This document shows positions 1 to 12,212 of a stretch of 64,000 nucleotides of DNA, piece after piece. Source of the DNA: Ovis canadensis (taxonomy: Eukaryota; Chordata; Mammalia; Artiodactyla; Bovidae). Each line of letters opens with the position of its first letter. The first letter of the stretch is position 1. The notes beneath the pieces were generated by a model. The model was not told the DNA's origin. It was given only the letters and a program-made list of their open reading frames with translations, and made no database searches. Where the stretch lies: contig NC_091248.1 of assembly GCF_042477335.2 (NCBI RefSeq), positions 118,076,501-118,140,500 on the forward strand, given 5' to 3'. The translations under genes were made by a program, and so were the position numbers.

Positions 1-1140
1 CTCTCAAGTGCTGGCCTTGGCACAACTGAATTCCTGCCATAGGACAGTCTTATGGAAGGTGGAAGTTCAGTATCTTATGTGTATTTCTGATCATCATTCT
101 TGAAAAGCTGCAGTGTATAGGAATGTTAAAAGACCTCTCTTTTTCCATTACACCATAAAAGGTTAGATGGAACCTCTTTCCAAAGCAAAGATAAGTAGGT
201 TGAAATGTTCTACACTCTGTGGCCAAGGCTGAATTCCTACTGAGCAAATAATACATGAGCACACAGAGGTGATGTTGACCCCACATTGTTGGGGTGAACT
301 TCTCAGAGAGACTCAGACGGAACTAACACCTTCTCCCATGAACTTATGCAGCCCAAATCAAAAGTTTTCCCAGAAGTTTTTCTTTTCCATTACAAAAATA
401 ATACATATTCCAGCTAGATTTTTTAAAGAACTCCAGACAAACCTAAGGAAGAAAATTTCCCTTGCTTTTTCTTTGCCAAAACTTGACGTTTGCCCTGTCT
501 TGCATTTTGTGGATTAGGTCTTAAGAAAGACAGCACTCTTCCTAGAGATGGGTTTCAAAATGAGTAGGAGGGGCAGGAAAGGAGGAGCGGAGGTAGAATA
601 CAACATTTCTCCACATTTCTGTTTCCTTTTTGGGAGGAAGGAATGGAGATCCCCAATGTTCCTGCATGAATAACGCGGCACTCGATCAGCTTCCCATGTA
701 AAATCGAAGGCCAGGATGTGGTGTTCAGACATCTCCCAACATTGGGCCAATGATGTCCTTTTGCCCACCTTGGAGGTATCTTATCTTTCCCCTCTTGTGT
801 AAGTCATTTCATGCCACCACAGGACTGTCTGCCAAGAAAAAACACTGCTAGTGAAGGGGCTGAGGAAAACTTACTACCCACCGGGCGGTTTATAGCTTCC
901 GGAAAAGTGATCAAGATAAAAGAATGTCAGGGTTCCTTAGGTTTATCCAAATGTTTAGCTATTTTGCATCTTCTTCTTTTGAATAATAACACCCATGACT
1001 AATGAACTATGTCCTCAGACCCTGGATTGGGTACCCAAATCCCATCATAACTACTTCTAATTTTGTAAAGCCAAATCCATCTTACCTGTGTCAGGAACCC
1101 TAGAACTCAAACTCTGGATTTTTACAGATCTTATAGCTGT
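1..1140. other. Upstream flank, nothing recognised
   Basis: I see no coding exon, RNA gene or repeat that I can name. The short open frames here have no recognisable similarity and no splice structure. Confidence 0.4.
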
Positions 1141-1287
1141 GTTGTTTAGTTGCTAAGTCATGTCTGACTCTTTTCTGACCCCATAGACTGTAGCCCACCA
1201 GGCTCCTCTGTCCATGGGATTTTCCAGGCAAGAATACTAGAGTGAGTTGCCATTTCCTTCTCCAGAAGCATCTTCTTGACCCAGGGA
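1141..1287 (-). repeat. Bov-tA SINE, truncated
   Basis: The BovB-derived body of the ruminant SINE is present in antisense (AGTTGCTAAGTCATGTCTGA through TTCTCCAGAAG). The tRNA-like head is missing at its far end. Confidence 0.85.
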
Positions 1288-1526
1288 ATAATTGTGCTAA
1301 ATGTTAGCAAATGCTAGGCTCATTGATGATAGACACAGAATGTACTTCTTTTTTCTGCCAAAAGCAGGTGTAAATTGGAGTTATGACCTTTGGGACCCCA
1401 TCTCCAAAGTAGCTGGGATGCATGAGGGGAGGATATAATGGGAGCTTCCAAGTCCTATGCTCACTCTCTCTACTCTTCAGGAGCGAAGTCTTCACTGCCT
1501 GTCTGTTGGTGCATCTTTCTTTCTTT

Positions 1527-1978
1527 TTAATATTTATTTATTGTAATTGATATTTTTTCTTTTTAATATTTGTTTATTTGTTTAATGAGACTTCCCTGGT
1601 GGCTCAGATGGTAAAGCATCTGCTTACAGTACAGGAGACCCAGGTTCAATCCCTAGGTCGGGAAGATCTCCTGGAGAAGGAAATGGTGACCCACTCCAGT
1701 ACTCTTGCCTGGAAAATCCCACAGACAGAGGAGCCTGGTAGGCTACAGTCCATGGGGTCACAAAGAGTTGGACACATATTTGTTTAATACTTGTTTATAC
1801 GTTCTGCACATGGGATCTTCAGTCTTTGTGGCCACAGGCAGGATCTTGAGTTGGGGCATGCAAACTCTTAGCTGCATGGGATCTAGGTGGGATCTAGTTC
1901 CCTGACCAGGGACCGAATCCAGGCCCCCCTGCGTGGGGAGCGCCGAGTCTCAGCCACTGGAACCCCCAGGGAAGTCCC
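1527..1978 (-). repeat. CHR-type SINE (antisense), split by a Bov-tA
   Basis: The A-rich tail appears as TTTTTAATATTTATTTATT, and the tRNA-like head ends at CAGGGAAGTCCC near 1978. A younger sense SINE (1587-1777) interrupts it with a clean target duplication. Confidence 0.7.
1587..1777 (+). repeat. Bov-tA SINE with 11-bp TSD
   Basis: Full tRNA-Glu-like head (ACTTCCCTGGTGGCTCAGA) and body. It is flanked by identical ATTTGTTTAAT copies at 1576-1586 and 1778-1788, which marks a retrotransposed insertion into the older CHR element. Confidence 0.92.
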
Positions 1979-1992
1979 TGGATGGTATTTCT

Positions 1993-2152
1993 TTTTTTTT
2001 TTTAGAAATCTGGGATTACAATTTTATTGAAGGGAAAGTTGCTCAGTCGTGTCCGACTCTTTGCGACCCCATGGACTGTAGCCTACCAGGCTTCTCAGTC
2101 TGTGTGATTTTCCAGGCAAGAGTACTGGAGCGGGTTGCCATTTCCTTCTCCA
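1993..2152 (-). repeat. BovB-tail SINE with 14-bp TSD
   Basis: Antisense element with its poly-A tail seen as a T run at the left. TGGATGGTATTTCT is repeated exactly at 1979-1992 and 2153-2166. Confidence 0.9.
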
Positions 2153-2682
2153 TGGATGGTATTTCTATTGGACTATTCATGTGGCTTACGTGCCTCCCCT
2201 GGCATCACTGTCCCCCTTGTCTGCCCTGAATGGAACACTTAATGTGAGGGTGTATCATCCCCTCAGTACAGACAAATCCTCAGAGGGCGAGGTAGCCTGA
2301 GTCCCCCTCTCTGCATAGCCCTGTGAGGAGCAGGCTTCCCTCCGACCCTCAGCTTACTTCTCCATCTGCTCAGGCCACCACCTGGGCAACCACTCTTGTT
2401 CTCCATGAAGAGGAAACCCTGGAGCCCAGGGTTTCAGTCCTCACCCTGGCACGCAGGCTCACTGGGGAGGTGGCTGGTGGGTCCACGTCAGATTCAGGAA
2501 GCTGGACTCTGACCGCTCTCTGCTCAGTGGAGCACATGAAAGTGCTGCCGGGTCAGCGGGCGAGCAGCCCGGGTTCTAGTCTTGTCTTTGTCAAAGTTCA
2601 CTTAACCTGACTGAGCTGGAGTGTAACCGCTTGGTCAAGCAGGCACCCTCTGGCCCTGCCTAAACCTGAGGGCGCTTGTCAC

Positions 2683-2889
2683 TGCATGCTCAGTCGTTTC
2701 AGTCGTGTCTGACGCTTTGCAACCCCATGGACTGTATGTAGCCTGCCAGGCGCATGGGATTCTCCAGGCAAGAATACTGAAGTGGGTAGCCTTTCCCTTC
2801 TCCAGGGGATCGTCCCAACCTAGGGACTGAACTCCGGTCTCCTGTATTGCAGGCAAATTCTTTACTGTCTGAGCCACCAGGGAGGCCCT
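2683..2889 (-). repeat. Bov-tA SINE
   Basis: Near full-length antisense copy ending in GAGCCACCAGGGAGGCCC, the complement of the tRNA-like head. Confidence 0.88.
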
Positions 2890-4521
2890 AGGAATCTGAG
2901 CACAGGTGGGGAATTAGACGCAAATTCTGACACTGTATAACAAGAGAAGGGCAGCTTTACCGAACTGTGCTCCCCAGAATTAGGGGAATTCAAGCAGAGA
3001 CCCCGCGGACTAGCTTCCAGGGATGCTCTGAAGGTGGAAGGCTAGAGGAGGTGCCTGGAGTCTCTGCCTGGTTTTCCAAAGATTGTGATTCTCCAAACTT
3101 TCCCAAAGATGGTAATATGGGACTGAAAGAGCACTGACCTGGAGTCCTCATATAGATGCCGCCTCCTGTGGTCTTGACTGGGGTCTGATGTCCTGGGTCA
3201 CCCAGTGGTGAGCTCCTTCCTTGGGACCTTTCTCATCCTTCTTCCTCTCCCAGACCCTGACCCTAAGTCTCTCACCTCATGGGTGGTCCAGAGTGTTCGC
3301 TGAAGGACAATACCAGGCTTGGCTCCTCTGACCTCAGCTTGGAGCCCAAGTCCTGTTTCAAATTCAAACTGGCTTGGCCAGTTTACAAAACTTGTTGGGA
3401 GAAGGACGGCTTGCATGATATCGACAGTGAGCATGATTTGAATCTCAGTGTTGCCATCCAAGTGTTTTACGTAAGGGAATGTGAATTTGAGGCAGACCTT
3501 AGCCTGGCTGGTCTGTACTGTACTGGCCTTGCTGTACTATTGCTGTGGAAGTGGCGTAGGGAGCAGGACAAATCGGAGGACAGGGCAGATATGAAAAAGA
3601 GACAGATAGACGGGAAGATGTTCAGTGACGCAATCCATTGGCATAGGGTTTACCCTGCAGCTCCCAGGCTTCTTCTGGCAATTTTCCTAGCTTCCAGGTA
3701 GCTTGACCAAGCAGACAGAATAATGTGGCCACTTCCATGAAGAGGGTACCTCTTTCCCTATGTACGTGGGTAATCTGTGGCTCACTCAACAGAGCAAAAG
3801 CAGCGACTGACACACCCCAGCTGATTTTGTTGGTAAACATTATCCAACTGTTTTCTTATTAATTTACCTTGGCAATACCTCTCGATTATGTAATTATGTG
3901 GAATTTCAGACCCATATTTACTTCTATCCCCCACACACCTTCTGTTCCTTCATCTTCCTGCCACCATATTGAGAGAAAGGACACACATCTTGTCTCAGCT
4001 CCTGCAGAACCTCAAATAGTCCTATTGGGAGAGAAGACAGATGTCATCCAAAGAGTGGGGTGAAACCAGGGCTGTGGCAGGAAGTGGTGACTGGAATGGG
4101 GGGATAGCGGTGCACACCTGCTCAGCAGGTGAGCTGGCCTGCCCAGAGCAGGCAGGATCCACCTACAGGAAATGCCAAATAGATGCTGGGAACAAGAGCT
4201 AGAAAAGCAAAGTGACAAGTGCCTATTGTGAAACAACCTAGTTTGAAATAGTTCATGTTGATCATTAGGGAGGACTAGAGAATTCTGGCCAGTTGAGTAC
4301 AACTGTCAGGGGAAGAGGGGAAGCTGAGATCTTTCCTGAGGCAAAGAGGAGGGCTTGAGAAACAAAATAGGGGGTAACTCATAAACAGAAATCAAAGAAT
4401 TGCTGATGCACTGCGGCTCAAACCCAGCAGCATCCTCAGAGATTCAGTACCCAGAGGTGCTGTCTTCGAAGCCACTGTGTAGGTGGAGGAAATCCCTCTG
4501 AGAGAGTCTTTTCAGCCAGAT
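2890..4521. other. Upstream flank, no gene or named repeat
   Basis: There is a 140-codon open frame at 3279-3701, but it has no similarity I recognise, no promoter and no repeat hallmark. I treat it as chance. The rest is unremarkable. Confidence 0.4.
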
Positions 4522-4714
4522 CAGATTCTGGTGGTTTGAGTAAAGTGTCTGCCTACAATTTGGGAGACCCAGGTTCGATCCCCTGGCTTGGGAAGATCTC
4601 CTGGAGAAGGGAAAGGCTACTGAATACCTTCAGTATTCTGGCCTGGAGAATTCCATGGATTGTATAGCCCATGGGGTGGCAGAGTCAGACACGACTGATT
4701 GACTTTCACTTTCA
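4522..4714 (+). repeat. Bov-A type SINE
   Basis: Diverged sense copy with the characteristic end GACTGATTGACTTTCACTTT and the variant CTGGCCTGGAGAATTCCATG of the Bov-A2 family. Confidence 0.85.
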
Positions 4715-4751
4715 GGGGCCAGAAGGAAGCTCTGTTCTCTAGGGGCAGGCC

Positions 4752-4924
4752 AGACCTCCAGCATCAGAGTCACCTGGGAATTTGATAGACATGCAGATTC
4801 TCAGGCCCCAGCCCTACAGAATCAGAAACTGAAGGGGGTGGGGTGGGGGGTGCCCAGAAGTCTGTGTTTTAAAATCCCTCCCACGTGTATCTGATGTCCC
4901 ATATTGTTTGAAAAGCACTGTGCT
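4752..4924 (+). mobile_element. MER5A (hAT-Charlie) DNA element
   Basis: Recognised from the series AGAGTCACCTGGGAATTTG, GGCCCCAGCCCTACAGAATC, the G-rich GGGGTGGGG segment and a closing GTTTGAAAAGCACTG. This is an ancient nonautonomous DNA transposon. Confidence 0.65.
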
Positions 4925-5159
4925 ATTGACATAGACACCTGGGGATGCTCCTGCACTCAAAAATGGCTCTCCCTCTATCTTCCTCATCTCTCTAGAACCA
5001 CCACCCCTGTCTCTCTCATCCAGGCTGGGGACCTTGGTGTGTGTCCCACAGGGCTGCTGTGGAGGGGGGCAGCACGGAATAACTGAGTTGAGGGGTGCTG
5101 ATCACCTGGGAACTTGCTAGACAAGACAAATTATCCAGCAGGTGGAAGTGTCCTGGGGA

Positions 5160-5560
5160 AGGCATGCCTTAATGCTAAGTTGTACAAAGTCAGGGTTTAG
5201 TCGCATGGTGGGGTTCCATCCCAGGCTCTCTTCACTTTCTTCTTCCCAATCCGTCATCAAATCCTCCAGGGGTTCTACTTATGGAGCATCTCCTGAATCC
5301 GCCCACCACCACCATCCTTCTCAACACCATCTGATACCTGTCCCTCTCTCCCCATTCCACTGCCCTTTCACACAGGCACACACATGTGCATGCCCGCCTT
5401 CACATACATGCACAACACAGGAATCTCTGCCAGTAACTCTTGCCTGTGGGGTAAAGTTCATGCTCATCCTGGTATCCAGAGGTCTCCTCCTGCCAGCCAC
5501 CCCTGACTGCTCCCATCTTATCTCCTAGCCTTCTTCATGAACCCTCTGATCCAGCCAAAC
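5160..5560 (+). repeat. L2 LINE fragment
   Basis: The C-rich text has the L2 3' phrase order (TCATCAAATCCTCCAGGGG, then GTAAAGTTCATGCTCATCC, then CCCTGACTGCTCCCATCTT). It is old and has no coding capacity. Confidence 0.5.
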
Positions 5561-6811
5561 TGGTCTACTGGTAAACCCTGATAAGATAAGCTAGTCAAAT
5601 TAGAGCCAGTGAACCCGGGACAGGTACAGGCAGCCACGAGAGTGTCTCGGTGGTACAGCTGCAGAAACTTGAAGTACTTAGGAGTCCAGGTGGACGCTCT
5701 TTGATAAACAGTCCCACGCTTAGATCAAGTGGAGAATGGTACTCACTTGAGTGGAAAGGGACTCACTCCATGGTGCTTTCTCTGTACCTCTTCCTTTCTT
5801 TTGTTATATCTTTCTTGGAAAGTCTAGCTTGAGAAACGGTTTTGTGGCTGTTTTCCAACAAGCAATATATTTTGTAGAAAATTAATCAAGTACTTGGATT
5901 ATGGGAGCAAATCTCAGTTGATTTCAGTGTTCCTGCAGAAAGAACGTGACCGCCTATCTTCATGACCCAAAGAGCACTATCGCCATCTGGTGGTTGCTAC
6001 CTGAAACACAGGCAGAAGTGCATTCATTCATTCGACAAACATTCCGTGAGTACCTATTGAGTGACAGACAGGCTTTCTCCTGGCCTCTGAGAATACACCG
6101 TTGAATCAGAAAAGGTCTCTGTTCCCCAAACATTTACATCTACAGGGTAGACATGCAATTAGTCAGGCAACTTCAGTGGAGAAAGCTTGGGGACCTGTGG
6201 TAGGACAGGGAACTCATCATCATGGGTGGTCCTGGAGGACTTCCTTGATGAGGTGGAGTCCAGCCCAAGTGTCTTGAAAATGCACAGGAAGGAGTTTGGC
6301 CTGTTAGAGGAGGGTGAGGATATAAGATGACACAGGGCTTGCCGTGACTCAGCTGGGCACAGGTACAAGGCTGGCTGGGACTTCAGTACACAGACCAGTG
6401 TAGTTGGGACCAGTACAGGCAGGAACTGGACAAAGAGTTCAAGGTACAAGGTTGACTTCTTCAGGCAGACCAAATGGTTTTGATTCACAGCGTCCACTGG
6501 GGCGTGGAGAACTGAGGCTTGACTCAAGCAGCACTAGAGTCTGGGAGGGTCGAGTTGGGCAGATTAGTCTTGTCTAGTTGGGTCTAGATGAGCATCACAT
6601 GTAGGGGGATGGCATCAGTGGCCTCATGGAGCTGCAGGCAGGCTCCCGGCAGTGAATTAGCACAGAAACCTAGCTAGCAGCTGGGGCTTGGGTGGTAGGC
6701 TCAGTCTCCTGGAGAGAAGTGCATAAACTTGGTCAGATGTCAGCACTCCATCACTGTGGAGGCCAGACCCACTTTCTCTCTGAACCCTGAACTGACTACA
6801 AGCTTTGACTC
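5561..6811. other. Upstream flank, at most ancient unclassified repeats
   Basis: Around 6013-6170 and 6175-6340 the text (ATTCATTCATTCGACAAACA; GGACTTCCTTGATGAGGTGG) looks like common ancient mammalian repeats that I cannot assign to a family. No gene is seen. Confidence 0.35.
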
Positions 6812-7030
6812 TGAGTGTGAGTGTTAGTCTCTAAGTTGTGTCCAACTCTTGAGACCCCATGGACTACACTATAGCCTGTCAGGCTCCTCTGTCCATGGGA
6901 TTCTCCAGGCAAGGATACTGGAGTAGGTTGCCATCCTCTTCTCCAGGGGATCTTCCCAACCCAGGGACTGAACTCACATCTCCTGCATCCCAGACAGATT
7001 CTTTACCATCTGAGCCACCAGGGAGGCCCT
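6812..7030 (-). repeat. Bov-tA SINE
   Basis: Antisense, near full length, ending with GAGCCACCAGGGAGGCCC. Confidence 0.88.
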
Positions 7031-7518
7031 TCGCTTTTAGGGGGGCCTCAGTTACCATTTCTCACCCTGTTCTGGCAGCCTGTTTCCTACGTAGGGGTTG
7101 TTGGGTGGAGAGCATGCCCGGATGGGATCTATCTGTGGCAGGAACGCTGTGTGTCTGCCAGCCTTGTTTCTTTCTCTTCCAAGGTCCGCTGCGTTTCTCA
7201 GCCTTTTTCACAGGCAAGTATGTACCATGTCTGAATTCTGTCCAAGGAAATAAAGATGGGCGTGTCTGTGCCACTTCGGAGTCTGACCTGTGAAGACCTT
7301 CCTCCCATCTTTTTCCTTTTTCCCATCTGTCAGCTGGTTGTAGATGATCCAGAATCTGAGGGTTAGTAGGTGGGGGTGGGGTAGGGTCACAAGATCAGAA
7401 GAGCCTGCATTCCAGAGTCCCTGCCTGGAAGGCTGGCTACCAAATGCCCACTTTCAGATTGCTCAAGGTGAGCAAGAAGTAGACTTCCACAGGTCAAGCC
7501 CTTGAGATCTCCTTGTGT

Positions 7519-7649
7519 CTGTGTGTGTGTTAGTTGCTCAGTCGTGTCTGACTCTCTGCAACCCCAGAGACTGTAGCCCACCAGGCCCCTCCGTCCATGG
7601 GATTCTCCAGGTAAGAACACAGGAGTGGGTTGCCATTTCCTTCTCCAAA
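7519..7649 (-). repeat. Bov-tA body, first of a tandem pair
   Basis: Antisense body only (GTTGCTCAGTCGTGTCTGAC through CCTTCTCCAAAA). A second copy in the same direction follows 15 bases later. Confidence 0.85.
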
Positions 7650-7664
7650 AGGAACTATAGAAAG

Positions 7665-7795
7665 AAAGTGAAGTCGCTCAGTCGAGTCCAACTGTTTGTG
7701 ACCCCATGGACTGTAGCCTACCAGGCTCCTCCACCCATGGAATTTCCCAGGCAAGAGTACTGGAGGGGGTTGCCATGTCCTTCTCCATGAGATCT
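7665..7795 (-). repeat. Bov-tA body, second of a tandem pair
   Basis: Antisense body starting AGTGAAGTCGCTCAGTCGAG and ending CCTTCTCCATGAGATC. It has the same orientation as its neighbour. Confidence 0.85.
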
Positions 7796-8389
7796 CCTCA
7801 TTCAACACTTATTCTATCCATTCCTCCCCTCCAGGAACCAATTCTTCTTTCTATATTGCTGTTCTGGGGTCTGGGGGGGGGCGGGGTTCTACTATCTGCT
7901 GATGGGCGTATTTCCTTGAAGGCAGCTCCTGCTGAAATTTCTAATTATCTTCTGTTTGGGGGACTCCTCATTTGGGGGCCTATGTCGTAGTGCCCTCTTT
8001 CCTCTATGCCGGGAGTTGGTGGTGCCAACTCGTTGCCTGGAATAGCATTGAGATCTGCTATCAAACTCTGTACACGCTGGATTCTACTTTCTGGGTGTGT
8101 CTCCACTATGTCTGCTTTACCTTCTGTGGCTAAGAGGTGAAAAATGGCTGTTCCAGACATTCACTTGCTAGAAACCTCCAAGACTTGCTTTAAGGCAGTC
8201 AAGCTGTCTGCCGACCTTCTATTCGCAAGCAGAAGGATGCTCGATTGTCCACACGTGACCACACTCCGCCATGAGAAGTGCCAAGAGAGATTCGACGACA
8301 GTTTAGGAAGTATGAGCCTCTAACAAGCTGAGATCGTGGGTAACGTACATTGACAGGCTGAGATGTGAAGGAAACGGGATGGGCCATAC
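7796..8389. other. Upstream flank, nothing recognised
   Basis: No gene or repeat that I can name. A G run near 7870-7885 is the only local oddity. Confidence 0.35.
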
Positions 8390-8482
8390 CATTCCTGCCT
8401 GACAAATCCCATGAACAGAGGAGCCTGGTAGGTGACAGTCCATGGGGTCACAAGAGTTCAACACGACTTAGTGACTAACCCA
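8390..8482 (+). repeat. Bov-tA SINE, 3' half
   Basis: Only the distal half is present (AATCCCATGAACAGAGGAGC through ACACGACTTAGTGACTAAC). Confidence 0.8.
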
Positions 8483-8518
8483 CCAGGATGTGTGATTAGC
8501 AATATCAAGAGCAGCTTG

Positions 8519-8659
8519 TGACTTTCCTGGTGGTCCTGTGGCTGAGACTCTATGCTCCCAATGCAGGGGGACTCGGTTCAATCCCTGGTGGGGGAACTAG
8601 ATCCCACAAGCCACAACTAAGACTCGGCTCAGCCAAATAAATACATGTTTTTTAAAAAG
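8519..8659 (+). repeat. CHR-type SINE
   Basis: tRNA-like head GACTTTCCTGGTGGTCC, B-box-like GGTTCAATCCCTGGT, and a tail GCCAAATAAATACATG followed by A/T. Confidence 0.75.
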
Positions 8660-9182
8660 AGCAGCTTGTAGTCAACAACTTCCAGTGATGATACAGTCAA
8701 GGTCTGGACAGTGGCACTGCTTCAGCATCCCCACTGTGTGACTGGGGACTTGAGCGATGTTGACATGCAGAGGATAGACTATAATCTGATGAGCTCAGTA
8801 CTCGTTTTAATAATGAAGCCAGAGGAGAAACTGTTGACCTACGTAGAATCACATTACTCTCCTGCTTACAGGCCTTTCTTCAGTGGTTCCCCTTTTCTCT
8901 GGGAAGGAAAGAGTACATTTTACACACCACAAACCAGGTCTTGGGTGTTCTGACGCTCACTTTTCCTTCTCCACCATCCAATCTCATGTTTCCCTCACTC
9001 AGTGTTTCCCAGGACAGTGTGCCAGTGTTGTCCCAGGTACCGAGCACAAACCCAGCAAATAAATGTTGATGAATGGATGAGAAACAGGGAGGCTGTTAGG
9101 AGGCGGGGACCGCAGTGCCGCGATTTGGGTCTCGGTCTAGGTATTATCCAAGCACTCTCATTCTCTTTTTTCATATTGACTG

Positions 9183-9310
9183 TACTGGGTCTTCTTCGTG
9201 CCATGTGGGTTTAGTTGCCCTGATGCATGTGGAATCTTAGTTCCCTGACTAGGGATCGAACCCACATTCTCTGCACTGGAAGGCAGATTCTTAACCACTA
9301 GACCACCAGG
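9183..9310 (-). repeat. CHR-type SINE (antisense)
   Basis: GTTCCCTGACTAGGGATCGA and CTTAACCACTAGACCACCAG are the complement of the CHR B-box and head. Confidence 0.75.
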
Positions 9311-9329
9311 GTACAAGCTAGACCACCCT

Positions 9330-9475
9330 AGATACAAGCTCTCTGAGATCAGAAGCTTCACCCGTTTGCTGCCCCAGTGGATTCCTGTTGCCTAGAACAG
9401 TAGCTAGCATGGAGTAGAGGCCGATACATTTATTGAGCAAGTGAGATGAAGTGGAATGATTGAAAGAATGAATGG
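9330..9475 (+). repeat. L2 LINE 3' end
   Basis: It follows the L2 terminal pattern: GATTCCTGTTGCCTAGAACA, then ACATTTATTGAGCAAGTGAG and a GAATGAATGG tail. Old and diverged. Confidence 0.5.
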
Positions 9476-10504
9476 CTAAAGGGAGCAGTGGCCCGAAATG
9501 GGAGAGACTTTGTCGGCAGAAGCAATAGGTTTCGGTGATGAGCTAGGTGCAGAGGTGGCGGGCTGAGAGAGAAGGAGGAGGCAAGGATGAGCCCAAACTC
9601 TTGACTTGGGAGCCGAGGGGAGGGAGGTATGATTCACGGAGGTGAGGGACATGGGATGAGGGAGAGCTTAATGGAGGAAGGAGGCTGCCCTGATGGGTCT
9701 AGTTTTTAGACATTTGGAGTCTGTAACCTCTGTAGGGGATCTGAGAAGAGGTCCAGGGGGAAGCTGGATATATTAATCTGAACTCAGGAATGAGAACTGG
9801 GGGGAGAGAGCAGACTGCAGAGTGATCAGCCTGTGGGTGTTAATTAAAGCCAAGCCAGTGTTTAAGACAGCAATATGACAGGCAGCGTGGCAGCATGATG
9901 ATATATAAAATATGGTCCCTGCCCTCATAACCAATACAAAATCAAGATTTGACACAGACCTTTAAACTGTTTACAAACTCATTCCTGTCTCCATAGCAAC
10001 CTGGAGGAGAAGAGATAGTTCTGTCCTTATCTCAGGAGGGAAAGACACACAGATGGCGGCCGTGTCTTAACGCAGGAGACGTTCTGGTTTCACGTGGGTT
10101 CCTCAAAGAGTGGCACCTGGAAATTCTACGCTAGCTGACCCAGACCTGTGCATTCCTCCACATATCAGCCACGGGGCCAGAGAGATGGATGGAGAAGTCT
10201 GAATCAGTCCTTTCCAAATTGCCATTTCTCTCCCTCTCTTTCTCTATACCCACCGTTCCACCAAAGCCATTCTGGGGGTGGCAGCAATGATCAAATTGCT
10301 GAATCCAAATGAGGATGCTGCAGGAACCGCCTCACCTGGTTTTTCAGTAACGTTCACACCCTTGGCCTTTTCTGGCTTCTTAAAACTGCCCCCCTGTGGC
10401 TTTGGTGGGATGATCGCAGACCATGTGCACAAGCACTTCCCACGCATCAGGGCTCCGCTGAGCGTGCTCCACGGGCACCTCGTCTTCCTCACGAGAGCCC
10501 TGGG
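9476..10504. other. Purine-rich ancient repeat-like text, no gene
   Basis: 9480-9860 is G/A-rich and resembles a widespread ancient mammalian repeat of a family I cannot name. Similar text recurs near 36650-37400 and 45945-46420. 9960-10500 holds nothing recognised. Confidence 0.35.
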
Positions 10505-10660
10505 CAGTATGTACGGGTATCCCCACTTTCCAGATGAGAAAGAGTATCTAAGAGATTAAGTAGCCTCCCTAGAACATCCAAGCTAGAGAGCTGAAGGGGT
10601 TGAGTTTGACTGAATCCAGGACTTGAAGGCAAAAAGCAATGTTTTAAGCACTAGAGAGAA
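10505..10660 (-). repeat. MIR SINE (antisense)
   Basis: CCCCACTTTCCAGATGAGAA, GAGATTAAGTAGCCTCCCTA and the following segment are the diverged complement of the MIR core. Confidence 0.6.
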
Positions 10661-10679
10661 AGTGTCCCTCGGGCACTTT

Positions 10680-11840
10680 CATTGCTAGCTCTCCGACCTA
10701 CCTTCCTCTGCTTCTTTTCAGGCCTCTCTCTGCCCCTTCCCCAGCAAGGCTGCTCTTGTTAGTGTCCTTCCCATGGCCCACTTCTCAGCACTCTACCTGT
10801 TCTCTGTGGCCAATTTTGTCCTTATGGCTTTGCCCCATCTCTATACAATTTGCTCTCAAAAACTCCTCTACTTCAGATTTCTCTCCCGAACTCTCCAGGG
10901 TCTGGGGCCTCCTGAGCATCCTTACCTGTCTGCCCACCAGGGACCTTGTGCTCAGCTTGCTCACTGTGGAAGCCGCAATAAATCCCCTCCACTTATTCCT
11001 TCCCCAAGCCCTTATCGTGTTACATGGGACCACAGGGGCTCCATCAGTGGAGCCAGAAATTGGAGGGTTATCTTCAACAACGCTTCACCACCACACTCAA
11101 TGACCAAGAACTGTTGGTTCTGCCCTCCCCGTAATCTCAAAACCCAGCCCCCTCCTCCCCATTTCCACATCTACTGCTCCATTCAGACCATCCTCTCTTA
11201 CTTAGCTGACCAGTGCCTCTTCACTGGTCTCCCATCTCAGCTGTAACCCGATCTGCCTTCTGAGAAGTATTTCCGTTTAGAAATAATAATAATAATAATG
11301 TTGGTGCTCAATTTTTGGTCCTGCCCTGGCTTCTCACTGATCCTAAGATAAACTCTGGTGTGGCCCAACTGCTTTGCCATCCCCTCCACTCACCCCCAGC
11401 ATCTGATGCCCACAGGTAAGCCTTAGCTGTGTGCAGCTTGCTGACTCCGTTGGTCCAGTCTAAGCTCAGGTGTCATTTGTTTAAAGCCTTGACTAAGGAA
11501 TCCCCTGGTGGTCTAGTGCTTAGGACTTCAATCCCTGGTCGAGGAACTAGGATCCTGCAAGCTGTGCAGTGTGGCCAGAACTTTTAAAAAAATAAATACA
11601 GCCTTTACCAATCTCCTTCCTCCTGATTTTGCCCCTTCTGTGCCCTGTCTGTCTTTATGTCACAGTCTCTAGAACATAGACGGCAGGTAGGTGTTTACGT
11701 GTCTGCTTCCCTATCCTGGGAGCTGAGCTCCTCGGAGGCAAGACCTGCAACGTGGGGCCTAATATGCAAGGATTCTGTTCCCCAGTGCCAAGTGCATACA
11801 GACAGTCCAGTGCTTGTGAGCTGATTGAAGGAATGACAAA
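10680..11840 (+). repeat. L2 LINE, split by a CHR SINE
   Basis: A long C/T-rich L2 3' region with TCACTGGTCTCCCATCTCAG and the terminal GTCTCTAGAACATAGACGG. A CHR SINE interrupts it at 11496-11598. An open frame of 157 codons inside it (10773-11246) is repeat sequence, not a gene. A short AAT microsatellite sits at 11281-11299. Confidence 0.6.
11496..11598 (+). repeat. CHR-2-like SINE
   Basis: GGAATCCCCTGGTGGTCTAG, GTCGAGGAACTAGGATCCTG and an A-rich tail. It is inserted in the L2 element. Confidence 0.75.
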
Positions 11841-12212
11841 TGGAGGAACCTGCGAATCTGACCCCTGTTCTCAGAAGCTGGACATGGAGCCTGTAATACA
11901 CTGGATGCTGTTGAGGAGACTGGACTGGATTGGAGCTAGCTGAGGTTTTCTGCCTTCCACAGAGTCCCAGCCTCTTCTCCATGGAGATAAAGCAGCTGCC
12001 GCACCCCCTCTGTCTTTAACTGCAGCAACTCTGCACCCCAGGGGCAGAAACACAGAATAAACTGTATCATACCAGGCTCTGGCTGGGTGAACTATGAATA
12101 TTTAAATCAATATGTGATTTTAGATTTAGGGAACAAAACTTTGGGTTTTAAAGCCAGAAGATTGGGGTTTGAGCCTGGCCTCTAGGATTTATGAAAATTA
12201 TGATATCAGACG

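Noticed and set aside
1587..1660. tRNA-like sequences with A/B-box signals (here and in many other places)
   Set aside because: They are the heads of tRNA-derived SINEs, each followed by a BovB-type body. No stand-alone tRNA gene is present.
3279..3701. Plus-strand open frame of 140 codons in the upstream flank
   Set aside because: Unrecognised and without any supporting feature. I cannot separate it from chance.
10773..11246. Plus-strand open frame of 157 codons
   Set aside because: It lies inside an L2 LINE fragment and matches the repeat's known C-rich text.
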